64,000 nt of DNA, from the NCBI GenBank assembly GCA_949752795.1, contig OX457062.1:96957777-97021776 (forward strand), read 5' to 3'. A program made the translations under genes and the position numbers. Source of the stretch: Hyperoodon ampullatus (taxonomy: Eukaryota; Chordata; Mammalia; Artiodactyla; Ziphiidae). Below the pieces are notes generated by a model. That model was not told the DNA's origin. It saw only the letters and a list, made by a program, of their open reading frames with translations, and did not search any database. Below, one piece after another: positions 10,231 through 19,179 of this stretch; position 1 is the stretch's first letter, and each line of letters opens with the position of its first letter.

Positions 10231-10473
10231 AGACTGATACAGGTCCCGTCCCTATTCTTTTGTCTCTGTTTTTTCTTTTTTCTTTTGCCCTACCCAGGTA
10301 CGTGGTGAGTTTCTTGCCTTTTGGGAGGTCTGAGGTCTTCTGCCAGCGTTCAGTGGGTGTTCTATAGGAGCAGTTACACGTGTAGATGTATTTCTGATGT
10401 ATCTGTGGGGAGGAAGGTGATCTCCGCGTCCTACTCTTCCGCCATCTTCTCCTGTCCAATAGACTGATACAGG
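10231..10473 (-). mobile_element. L1 5'UTR-only insertion with 13-bp target duplication
   Basis: The perfect direct repeat AGACTGATACAGG lies at 10231-10243 and 10461-10473. The 217 bases between read on the minus strand as the 5' end of a cetartiodactyl L1: GAAGATGGCGGAAGAGTAGG, GCGGAGATCACCTTCCTCCC, GAACGCTGGCAGAAGACCTC, GGGCAAAAGAAAAAAGAA, AAGAATAGGGACGGGA. No ORF1, ORF2, 3'UTR or A tail is present. AAGATGGCGG near the outer end is a good match to the YY1 site of L1 promoters. The cleavage context is not TTTT/AA. Confidence 0.85.
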
Positions 10474-10505
10474 CCTGCTGTGATCACTGAGATGAGATAG
10501 GTTTT

Positions 10506-10545
10506 TATAAATAAATAAATAAATAAATGATAAATGATAAATTAT
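10506..10545 (+). repeat. (AAAT)n simple repeat
   Basis: ATAAATAAATAAATAAATAAATG followed by two GATAAAT units. Confidence 0.9.
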
Positions 10546-10884
10546 TTTAGAAGCATTTTAATAGGTTTCTTTGTCATCTTCTCAAAAGAGCCTGGAAAGT
10601 GAAAATAAACAAAAAAGTAAGTAAAAATAATGGTTATTCAAATTGAAATCTGAAAATCTCTTTCATCTACTTGAGTTTTTATATTTATTATGTAAAAATG
10701 AAATGATTGTTTTCTTTGAAAAGATTCAGGGAATAAAACAATTTAAAAAAGAGTTTTGACATTCCTTTGTTCATTGACAAAAACATTGTCTAGAACACCA
10801 GCTCAGGGCATGTAGCTTCTGATCCAGGACAATAAATAATATTGCTAAGGTTTGTTATGGTCATTTGTTGTAGGTATTTTATTG

Positions 10885-10948
10885 AGCTAGAACTGCACTG
10901 GGGCAGTAGCCTTCAAGTCAGGAAACATGAATTAAGAACTTATGTGCT
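10885..10948 (-). mobile_element. L2 3' end, left part
   Basis: The TTAAGAACTTATGTGC wording continues across the SINE at 10949 into CCAGGTACTGCACTAAATAC, the reversed L2 3' end. The left limit is uncertain. Confidence 0.5.
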
Positions 10949-11317
10949 GGGCTTCCCTGGTGGCGCAGTGGTTAAGAATCTGCCTGCCAAAGCAAGGGAC
11001 ATGGGTTTCAGCCCTGGCCTGGGAAGATCCCACATGCCGTGGAGCAACTAAGCCCATGCGCCACAACTACTGAGCCTACGCTCAAGAGCCTGGAGGCCTG
11101 AGTGCCTACTGAGCCTGAGTGCCACAGCTACTGAAGTCTGCACACCTAGAGCCCGTGCTCCGCAAGAAGAGAAGCCACCACAATGAGAAGCCCGTGCACC
11201 ACAACAAAGAGTAGCCCCGCTCACCTCAACTAGGGAAAGCCCGCGCACAGCAATGACGACCCAACACAGCCAGAGATAAAAACAAACAAATTAATTAATT
11301 AATTAAAAATAAAAGGA
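10949..11317 (+). mobile_element. CHR SINE, long form, nested in L2
   Basis: Full forward copy from GGGCTTCCCTGGTGGCGCAG to CGACCCAACACAGCCAGAG plus a TTAA-rich tail. The duplication AACTTATGTGCT (10937-10948) / AATTTATGTGCC (11319-11330), two mismatches, splits an L2. The body carries a partial internal duplication of the CTACTGAGCCTGAGTGCC motif. Confidence 0.95.
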
Positions 11318-11450
11318 TAATTTATGTGCCAGGTACTGCACTAAATACTGAGGACACAAAGGTGAATAAAACATTACTTATACTGGGTTTTATTCTACAA
11401 AGGATTTGAAATACTGACAGGAAGTAAATATAATAATATTATAAAATATA
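11318..11450 (-). mobile_element. L2 3' end, right part
   Basis: TTATGTGCCAGGTACTGCAC, TAAATACTGAGGACACAAAG and GTGAATAAAACATTACTTAT are the reversed L2 terminal region. They continue the fragment left of the SINE. Confidence 0.7.
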
Positions 11451-11775
11451 ACTTAAGTTCAGAACCAGGGAAAATAGAAATTAGATTTGGAGGCCAAAAT
11501 ATGGTTGAATAATAAGACATGGGCCCTATGGCTGAGAAGCTCAGTTTAATGTTCATCCTAGTAGCGACATGATACAGAAGCTAAGCTTTGTTATGTTCAA
11601 GCTATGTTAAGGCATGATTAGTATATTTAGCAGAATTATGAAGAGTTCAGGCATTTTGGGGGAACTCCCATGAAAATGTCACCTGGAGTTGGTTTTGTAA
11701 GTGATAGTGTTGTTACTCTTTAGTTATGAGAGTTGAATATAAGATGGATTTCAGTATTATTTTTAAATTCTATTT
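11451..11775. other. Unique stretch before the composite insertion
   Basis: Ordinary sequence ending in CTATTT just before the 15-bp duplication. No gene seen. Confidence 0.45.
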
Positions 11776-11790
11776 AAACTTCACTGTGTT

Positions 11791-12022
11791 CCCTTTGTCC
11801 AGCACATCCTGCCATTTGTCACTTTGCACCTCGTGGTATTGCAGTGCTTATGTTCAAGTGACCCTGATTTTACTTAATAATGGCCACAAAGCACCAGAGT
11901 AGTGACGCTGGCAATTCAGATATGCCAAAGAGAAGCCGTAAATTGCTTCCTTGAAGTGAAAGATGAAAGTTCTCTGCCAAAGAAAGAAAGAAAATCCTAT
12001 GCTGAGGTTGCTGAGATCTACG
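11791..12022 (+). mobile_element. Tigger-like DNA transposon fragment fused to L1 5' end
   Basis: ATGGCCACAAAGCACCAGAG (11880 on) encodes a short peptide with GNSDMPKRSRKLLP, followed after a frameshift by KKERKSYAEVAEIYA. I recognise this as the N-terminal helix-turn-helix (CENP-B/pogo-like) part of a Tigger transposase. The upstream 90 bp is transposon 5' sequence. The frame has a stop after LLP and at least one indel, so it is non-functional. It lies inside the L1 target duplication, so it appears to have travelled with the L1. The family name is from memory. Confidence 0.65.
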
Positions 12023-12520
12023 CCGGGTGGCTGACAGAGTCTTTTTGCTCCAGCTGGGTGTCAGGCCTGAGCCTCTGTGGTGGGAGAGCTGAGTTCAGGA
12101 CATTGGTCCACCAGAGACCTCCCAGCTCCATGTAATATCAAACGGTGAAAGCTCTCTCGGAGATCTCCATCTCAACGCTAAGACCCAGCTCCAGTCAACG
12201 TCCAGCAAGCTCCAGTGCTGGACACCTATGCCAAACAACTAGCAAGACAGGAAAGCAACCCCACCCATTAGCAGAGAGGCTGCCTAAAATCATAATAACG
12301 TCACAGACACCGCAAAACACACTACTGGATGCGGTCCTGCCCACCAGAAAGACAAGATCCAACCTCATCCACCAGAACACAGGCAGCAGTCCCCTCCACC
12401 AGGAAGCCTACACAACCCACTGAACCAACCTTAGCCACTGGGGGCAGACACCAAAAACAACAGGAACTACGAACTTGCAGCCTGCAGAAAGGAGACCCCA
12501 AACACAGTAAGTTAAGCAAA
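12023..12520 (+). mobile_element. L1 5'UTR, distal half only
   Basis: GGCTGACAGAGTCTTTTTGC, AGAGACCTCCCAGCTCCATG, GCAAGACAGGAAAGCAACCC, CACTGGGGGCAGACACCAAA and AACACAGTAAGTTAAGCAAA lead directly into the ORF1 start codon. The proximal part of the L1 5' end (such as the text seen at 10244-10460) is missing and replaced by the Tigger-like segment. Confidence 0.75.
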
Positions 12521-13413
12521 ATGAGAAGACAGAGAAATACACAGCAGATGAAGTAGCAAGGTAAAAACCCACCAGACCAAACAAATGAAGAGGAAATAGG
12601 CAGTCTACCTGAAAAAGAATTCAGAGTAATGATGGTAAAAATGATCCAAAATCTTGGAAATAAAATGGAGAAAATACAAGGAACGTTTAACAAGGAACTA
12701 GAACAACTAAAGAGCAAGGAAGCAATGATGAACAACACAATAAATGAAATTAAAAATTCTCTAGAAGGGATCAATAGCAGAATAACTGAGGCAGAAGAAC
12801 GGATAAGTGACCTGGAATGTAAAATAGTGGAAATAACTACTGCAGAGCAGAATAAAGAAAAAGGAATGAAAAGAATTGAGGACAGTCTCACAGACCTCTG
12901 GGACAACATTAAACGCACCAACATTCGAATTATAGGGATCTCAAAAGAAGAAGAGACAAAGAAAGGAACTGAGAAAATGTTTGAAGAGATTATAGTTGAA
13001 AACTTCCCTATATGGGAAAGGAAATAGTCACTCAAGTCCAGGAAGCGCAGAGAGTCCCACAGAGGATAAATCCAAGCAGAAACACGCCGAGACACATATT
13101 AATCAAATTATCAAAAATTAAACACAAAGAAAAAATATTGAAAGCAGCAAGGGAAAAACGACAAATAACATACAAGGGAATCCCCATAAAGTTAACAGCT
13201 GATCTTTCAGCAGAAACTCTGCAAGCCAGAAGGGAGTGGCAGGACACATTTAAAGTGATGAAAGGGAAAAACCTACAACCAAGATTACTCTACCCAGCAA
13301 GGGTCTCATTCAGATTAGACAGAGAAATTAAAACCTTTACAGACAAGCAAAAGGTAAGAGAATTCAGCACCACCAAACCAGCTTTACAACAAAGGCTAAA
13401 GGAACTTCTCTAA
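12521..13413 (+). pseudogene. L1 ORF1 (RNA-binding chaperone), broken copy
   Basis: ORF1 of L1 encodes the nucleic-acid chaperone that coats L1 RNA as a trimer. The ATG at 12521 starts MRRQRNTQQMK, then a TAG at 12554-12556 stops it. The second ORF1 copy at 14112 has a glutamate at this place (KEQDK), so this is a point nonsense change. Downstream residues show the heptad coiled coil (for example LEQLKSKEAMMNNTINEIKN), then the RRM-type centre (TNIRIIGISKEEE). A one-base loss near 13010 shifts the frame, and the C-terminal domain continues at 13012-13413 (GKEIVTQVQEAQRVPQRINP to the terminal KELL and TAA). Length is close to a full ORF1; it is non-functional as read. Confidence 0.9.
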
Positions 13414-13471
13414 GCAGGAAACACAAGAGAAGGAAAAGACCTATAATAACAAACCCAAAACAATTAAGAAA

Positions 13472-14033
13472 ATGGTAATAGGAACACACATATCGATAAC
13501 TACTTTAAATGTAAATGGATTAAATGCTCCAACCAAAAGACATAGACTGGCTGAATGGATACAAAAACAAGACCCGTATATATGCGGTCTACAAGAGACC
13601 CACCTCAGATCTAAGGACACATACAGACTGAAAGTGAGGGGATGGAAAAAGATATTCCATGCAAATGGAAATCAAAAGAAAGCTAGAGTAGCAATTTTCA
13701 TATCAGACAAAATAGACTTTAAAATAAAGACTATTACAAGAGACAAGGAAGGACACTACATAATGATCAAGGGATTGATCCAAGAAGAATATATAACAGT
13801 TGTAAATATTTATGCACCCAACATAGGAGCACCTCAGTACTTAAGGCAAATGCTAACAGCCATAAAAGGGGAAGTCGAGAGTAACACAATCATAGTAGGG
13901 GACTTTAACACACCCCACTTTCACCAATGGACAGATCATCCAAAATGAAAATAAATAAGGAAACACAAGCTTTAAATGATACATTAAACAAGATGAACTT
14001 ACTTGATATTTATAGGACATTCCATCCAAAAAC
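13472..14033 (+). pseudogene. L1 ORF2 start: truncated AP-type endonuclease domain
   Basis: ORF2 begins 58 bases after the ORF1 stop, the usual bicistronic arrangement. The open part (13472-13948, 158 codons) holds the N-terminal endonuclease motifs: TLNVNGLN (catalytic Asn near residue 13), LQETH (Glu 42), NIYAPN (Tyr near 114) and GDFNTP (Asp 144, Asn 146). A small indel just after DFNT shifts the frame and gives a stop at 13946-13948. Recognisable ORF2 sequence runs on to about 14033 (AATAAATAAGGAAACACAAG, TTTATAGGACATTCCATCC). The distal catalytic Asp and His, the reverse transcriptase and the Cys-rich end do not follow here. Confidence 0.9.
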
Positions 14034-14470
14034 TACAGACAGTAGAAGCAAGAAGAACTACAGTCCCGCAGCCTGTGGAACGAAAACCACATTCACAGAA
14101 AGATAGACAAGATGAAAAGGCAGAGGGCTATGTACCAGATAAAGGAACAAGATAAAACCGCAGAAAAACAACTAAATGAAACAGAGATGGGCAATCTTCA
14201 AGAAAGAGAATTCAGAATAATGATAGTGAAGATGATCCAGGACCTTGGAAAAAGAATGGAGGCAAAGATCGAGAAGATGCAAGAAATGTTTAACAAAGAT
14301 CTAGAAGAATTAAACAACAAACAAACAGAGATGAACAATACAATAACTGAAATGACAACTACACTAGAAGGAATCAATAGCAGAATAACTGAGGCAGAAG
14401 AACGGATAAGTGACCTGGAAAATAGAATGGTGGAATTCACTGCTGTGGAACAGAATAAAGAAAAAAGAAT
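14034..14470 (+). pseudogene. Second L1: 5'UTR end plus ORF1 N-terminal fragment
   Basis: The text switches from ORF2 to another L1 5'UTR (AGCAAGAAGAACTACAGTCC) and a new ORF1 ATG at 14112. The frame is open for 119 codons (MKRQRAMYQIKEQDKTAEKQ, then coiled-coil residues up to VEQNKEKRM) and is cut by a SINE at 14471. It differs from the ORF1 at 12521 in N-terminal wording (EKQLNETEMGNLQEREF versus PPDQTNEEEIGSLPEKEF) and has no stop, so it comes from a different L1 subfamily. Confidence 0.88.
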
Positions 14471-14689
14471 GGGGCTTCCCTGGTGGCGCAGTGGTTGAGA
14501 GTCTGCCTGCCGATGCAGGGGACATAGGTTCGTGCCCTGGTCGAGGAAGATCCCACATGCTGCGGAGCGGGTAGGCCCGTGAGCCATGGCCGCTGAGCCT
14601 GCGCGTCCGGAGCCTGTGCTCCACAATGGGAGAGGCCACAACAGTGAGAGGCCCGTGTACCGCAAAAAAACAAAACAAAACAAAAAAAA
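14471..14689 (+). mobile_element. CHR SINE, short form, at an L1 breakpoint
   Basis: Complete short-form copy (GGGGCTTCCCTGGTGGCGCA to GTGTACCGC plus a CAAAA-type tail). No matching duplication flanks it: AAAGAAAAAAGAATG lies on the left and CCCCAGAACTCAAAATGG on the right. ORF1 N-terminal sequence ends at its head and ORF2 C-terminal sequence begins at its tail. Confidence 0.95.
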
Positions 14690-15387
14690 CCCCAGAACTC
14701 AAAATGGATTAAAGACCTTAATGTAAGTCCAGACACCATAAAACTCTTGAGGAAAACATAGGCAGAGCACTCTATGACATAAATCACAGCAAGATCCTTT
14801 TTGACCCACCTCCTTCAGAAATGGAAATAAAATCAAAAATAAACAAATGGGACTTAATGAGACTTAAAGCTTTTGCACAGCAAAGGAAACCATAAACAAG
14901 ATGAAAAGACAACCCTCAGAATGGGAGAAAATATTTCCAAATGAAGCAACTGACAAAGGATTAATCTCCAAAATTTACAAGCAGCTCATGCAGCTCAATA
15001 TCAAAAAAACAACAACCCAATCCAAAAATGGGCAGAAGACCTAAATAGACATTTCTCCAAAGAAGATATACAGATTGCCAACAAACACATGAAAGAATGC
15101 TCAACATCATTAATCATTAGAGAAACGCAAATCAAAACTGCAATGAGATATCATCTCACACTGGTCAGAGTGGCCATCATCAAAAAATCTACAAACAATA
15201 AATGCTGGAGAGGATGTGGAGAAAAGGGAACCCTCTTGCACTATTGATGGGAATGTAAATTGATACAGCCACTATGGAGAACAGTATGGAGGTTCCTTAA
15301 AAAACTAAAAATAGAGCTACCATACGAGCTAGCAATCCCATTACTGGGCATATACCCTTAGAAAACCATAATTCAAAAAGAGTCATG
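14690..15387 (+). pseudogene. L1 ORF2 C-terminal region, decayed
   Basis: Wording of the L1 ORF2 end: CAAAATGGATTAAAGACCTT, AAACTCTTGAGGAAAACATA, AAATGGGACTTAATGAGACT, AAAGAAGATATACAGATTGC, GGAGAGGATGTGGAGAAAAG. Several stops and frameshifts are present, so no protein can be made. The reverse transcriptase core is absent from the window copy. The piece continues after the SINE at 15401. Confidence 0.9.
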
Positions 15388-15599
15388 AAAAAAAAAAAAA
15401 GGGGCTTCCCTGGTGGTGCAGTGGTTGAGAGTCTGCCTGCCGATGCAGGGGACACGGGTTCGTGCCCTGGTCCGGGAAGATCCCACATGCCGCGGAGCGG
15501 CTGGGCCCGTGAGCCATGGCCGCGGAGCCTGCGCGTCCGGAGCCTGTGCTCCGCAACTGGAGAGGCCAAAACAGTGAGAGGCCCACGTACTGCAAAAAA
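15388..15599 (+). mobile_element. CHR SINE, short form, with A run at both ends
   Basis: The 13-bp duplication AAAAAGAGTCATG lies at 15375-15387 and 15600-15612 and interrupts the L1. The SINE body starts at 15401 (GGGGCTTCCCTGGTGGTGCA) and ends GTACTGC plus A run. Unusually, a run of 13 A residues (15388-15400) lies between the left duplication and the SINE head. Confidence 0.93.
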
Positions 15600-15612
15600 A
15601 AAAAGAGTCATG

Positions 15613-16245
15613 TACCACAATGTTCATTGCAGCTCTATTTACAATAGCCAGGACATGGGAGCAACTTAAGTGTCCATCAGCAGATGAATGGATATGGAAG
15701 ATGTGACACATATGTAGAATGGAATATTACTCAGGTATAGAAAGAAACGAAATTGAGTTATTTGTAGTGAGGTGGATGGACCTAGAATCTGTCAGACAGA
15801 GTAAAGTAAGTCAGAAAGAGAAAAACAAATACCGTATGCTAACGCATATATGTGGAATCTAAAAAAAAAAAAAGGTTCTGATGAACCTAGGGGCAGGACA
15901 GGAATAAAGACACAGATGTAGAGAATGGACTTGAGGACAGGGGGAGGGGGAAGGGTAAGCTGAGACGAAGTGAGAGAGTGGCATGGACATAAATACACTA
16001 CCAAATGTAAAATAGATAGCTAGTGGGAAGCAGCCACATAGCACAGGGAGGTTGGTTCTGTGCTTTGTGTCCACCTAGAGGGGTGGGATAGGGAGGGTGG
16101 GAGGGAGGCACAAGAGGGAAGAGATATGGGGATATATGTTTATGTATAGCTGATTCACTTTGTTATACAGCAGAAAGTAACACACTGTTGTCAAGCAATT
16201 ATACTCCAGTAAAGATTTTTTAAATAAATAAATAAGTAAATAAAC
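15613..16245 (+). mobile_element. L1 ORF2 end, 3'UTR and A-rich tail
   Basis: TGCAGCTCTATTTACAATAG, GAATGGAATATTACTCAGGT and CATATATGTGGAATCTAAAA lead into the 3'UTR: GAGAATGGACTTGAGGACAG, AGATAGCTAGTGGGAAGCAG, CACTTTGTTATACAGCAGAA, TATACTCCAGTAAAGATTTT and an AAATAAAT tail. Two purine/G-rich tracts (15938-15956, 16080-16106) are typical of L1 3'UTRs. Confidence 0.92.
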
Positions 16246-16260
16246 AAACTTCACTGTGTT

Positions 16261-16822
16261 GAGGGGACCGTCTAGGAACCTAGCCTGAGGAGCTGAGGAC
16301 TGAAGTTCCACTTTATTTTTATATGGTAATAGGTTTTTGTTTATACGACAAGTACGGATTTAATATTGAGATAGAAAAAGAAGTGAATTGCAGTTTAGAA
16401 ATTGCTGTATTTCCCTTCTGTTTTTCCTTTAGTTATTAAACTTTCCCTTTCCTTAGTTTGTAGCGTTATTTCATGGCATCTTTGTGGGGCAGGATGTGAT
16501 GCTTTTTGCTGAATCAAAAACTACTACCGTTTCTCCGGTTTCACAGGTTAGAGAAACTCTGATGAAGTAAATAAGTTGTAATTTGAATATAGAGTCTGTT
16601 TTGGGGACTCTTGTGGGCATGTCTTAGTTTTAAAAGGGAAAAAAAGATTTAGTGTTCTAAAGGGATATATAAACACAACTTTTTGACAGTAGCTTCAGAT
16701 TTCATTGGTTCAACAAATATCACTGTTGTGTAATACATAATCTTCCAGTATGGTAGCTAATGAGATACAAAACTGCATAATTACAGCAACAGTTATTTTC
16801 CTTATAGAATTTGATGGCTATT
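16261..16822. other. Unique stretch, no gene seen
   Basis: Starts right after the second copy of the composite-L1 duplication. No repeat recognised. Confidence 0.45.
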
Positions 16823-16835
16823 AAGTAAACAGTTT

Positions 16836-17041
16836 GTTTTTTTTTCTTTGCGGTACGCGGGCCTCTCACTGTTGTGGCCTCTCCCGTTGTGGAGCACAGG
16901 CTCCGGTCGTGCAGGCTCAGCGGCCATGGCTCATGGGCCCAGCCGCTCCGTGGCATGTGGGATCTTCCCGGACCGGGGCACAAACCCGTTTCCCCTGCAT
17001 TGGCAGGCGGACTCTCAACCACTGTGCCACCAGGGGAGCCC
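16836..17041 (-). mobile_element. CHR SINE, short form
   Basis: T run then GCGGTACGCGGGCCTCTCAC and the rest of the reversed short form to the head CACCAGGGGAGCCC. Approximate duplication AGTAAACAGTTT (16824-16834 region) / AGTTAACAGTTT (17042-17053). Confidence 0.95.
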
Positions 17042-17052
17042 AGTTAACAGTT

Positions 17053-17349
17053 TTTTTACTTATGTTAATTAGCTTAGTTATGTGCCATCATTGAATGTAT
17101 CTTATATTTTCCTTCATGCTGCTGCACTCCACATTTTTAGTTGAACAGAGACAGATATTATTTTAAAAGAGGTCTTGCTCTTAAAGCGTTTTTGCCGATT
17201 GGTTTTCCGTAATTACAGTGGTTATACACATTTAGATGAAGTCCAACTCAGGAAGAAAGCATAATGAAATGCATACTTACTGAAAACATTCAGTTAGGGT
17301 AGAGGAAAGCCTCCTAGAAGGTAAAATATTTCAAGGTTGTTTTAAAGTT
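17053..17349. other. Unique stretch, no gene seen
   Basis: No repeat recognised. Confidence 0.4.
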
Positions 17350-17362
17350 TATCCTCATTATT

Positions 17363-17576
17363 ATTTTTATTTATTTATTTTTTTGCGGTACGCGGGCCGC
17401 TCACTGTTGTGGCCTCTCCCGTTGCGGAGCACAGGCTCCGGACGCGCAGGCTCAGCGGCCATGGCTCATGGGCTCAGCCGCTCCGCGGCATGTGGGATCT
17501 TCCCAGACCGGGGCACGAACCCATGTCCCCTGCACCGGCAGGCGGACTCTAAACCACTGCGCCACCAGGGAAGCCC
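17363..17576 (-). mobile_element. CHR SINE, short form
   Basis: Reversed short form with TTTATT-type tail. The perfect 13-bp duplication TATCCTCATTATT lies at 17350-17362 and 17577-17589. Confidence 0.97.
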
Positions 17577-17589
17577 TATCCTCATTATT

Positions 17590-18830
17590 TTTATTCATCC
17601 ATATGTATGTTAACTGGGCGAAGGTTCCTGGATGTGGTACTATTTTGGTAAGGCCCTGTGTGTGTCTTAGGCACTTGTGATGCAGGTACTGACTTTTAAA
17701 GCCCAGACTCATGTAGATGTGCAATACGACACCACTCCAGCCTTCAAGACCATCTGTGTTTCTTTTGTAACCTGTAAGATGTGTTTGCTAGTGCATTTCA
17801 CATTTCAGCCAGTGGAATCTAAAGAATGCAGTGGGAACTATAGAACCTATGTGTAAATCGGTTTCACTTTCAGGAGATTGGAAGTAGCTGTTGAGAGCAC
17901 TATGGGTTTAGTGGGAAGGAGTGCTGTGGTGGATGGGCAGTGTCTCCTAGGGTTTGGACTGGTGAAACTGCAGCATGTGCTCCTTCTGTCTATCATCCAT
18001 GGTGTTGTCACCTATGTTGAACGTGTTCTCTGATCATACTGAGAGGCCAAAGGCTCAAGATAATAATTTCAACAGGGACCTGGAGAAATAACGAAGACAG
18101 AGGTATTTAGGACAAAAGTGGGCCAATAAAGGGAAAATCACTTATGGATGGAAGAATAGAGAATGGTAAATTGGAAAGAAAAAGATTAAAAAGACACGAG
18201 AGTAGGCATAAACAGGCTCTACCAGCCCTTTTTTTTTGGCTTAGGAAAGGAAAATACATCTGTGAAATTCTCGGCCCACTTTGGGCAAGGAAATTAGAAG
18301 TTAATTCAATTTGTATTGTTGTTGGAGTATAGTCTTAAAATTTTTGTTGTTCTCACGGTAGGAAAAAAGGTATGATACTCATGGTACTCCTTTAGTTCGT
18401 TTATTTGCCACTTAGGATAAAACAAAATAAGGGAGACTTCCAGAGTAGTCTGTGATCTTAGAAGGGCCTTTCAAAAAATGATTATAGGGCTGCAAGATAT
18501 CTCTTTTCTCTTATGTGATCACACCCCATTTTCCCAGATATTTAGTATCCAAGTTTTCCAAAATAAGTTCTGTAGAACACTAGTGTCCCTCAATGTTTAA
18601 ATATATGTTCCAGGAGGAAAAGAATCAATAGGTAAGTTTGGGGACTGATAGGGTTCCACAACAAAATAACAAAATAGTGAACAAAATTAGTCTGTTTCTT
18701 TGCTATAGGACATCTGAGAGTTCTTAAAATACTAGTGTGCCTTGTGAATCCCTGAAGAGAGAAACGGGGTGGAGTGTGTAGCTTTTCTCAAATTTAGTTG
18801 GCCACAGTACAGTTTGAGAAAAGCTGGTGT
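17590..18830. other. Unique stretch, possible unnamed old repeat at 18530-18830
   Basis: No exon found. GTTCTGTAGAACACTAGTGT and related text around 18560-18800 has the feel of a decayed interspersed repeat, but I cannot assign a family. Confidence 0.4.
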
Positions 18831-19179
18831 ATATGATTGTGTTACCTGTAAGCCTGGATTTCTGCAGCTCCTCTGACTTGCTTTGCTATTTTTTTTCTCT
18901 TTCCCACTCCTCCCGCATTACCCGCCCCTGCCTCCACTCTCTCATTTCCATGTGTGTATTCCACTTGGGGGGAATATTAATACTAGTTCACATTTTAAAA
19001 TATGATAGTATTTTTGTGAACTCCTTATTTGAACCTTCAGGTTTCTTGATAATCGGACCCCAGTCTTACCTACATTTTCAGGTTTTTCACCACTATTCTC
19101 CCATGATAATTCCTTACTGGATCTCAATTTCTTTACTATTCCATGATTTTATTGGGTACTTGGAATGTTCTCTACCTTT

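Larger units (their letters stand above)
11776..16260 (+). mobile_element. Composite L1 retro-insertion bounded by 15-bp duplication
   Basis: A perfect 15-bp repeat, AAACTTCACTGTGTT, lies at 11776-11790 and 16246-16260. The second copy directly follows an A-rich tail (AAATAAATAAATAAGTAAAT), and the first copy is preceded by CTATTT, fitting L1 endonuclease TTT/AAA cleavage. Everything between therefore looks like one retro-insertion: Tigger-like sequence (11791-12022), L1 5'UTR (12023-12520), broken ORF1 (12521-13413), ORF2 start (13472-14033), the 5'UTR/ORF1 start of a second L1 (14034-14470), a SINE, then ORF2 end and 3'UTR (14690-16245) with another SINE inside. Later rearrangement inside the original insertion is the main alternative for the middle part. 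Confidence 0.75.

Noticed and set aside
12322..13095. 257-codon open frame on the minus strand
   Set aside because: It is the antisense of L1 5'UTR/ORF1. The Leu/Ser/Ile-rich composition results from the A-rich coding strand.
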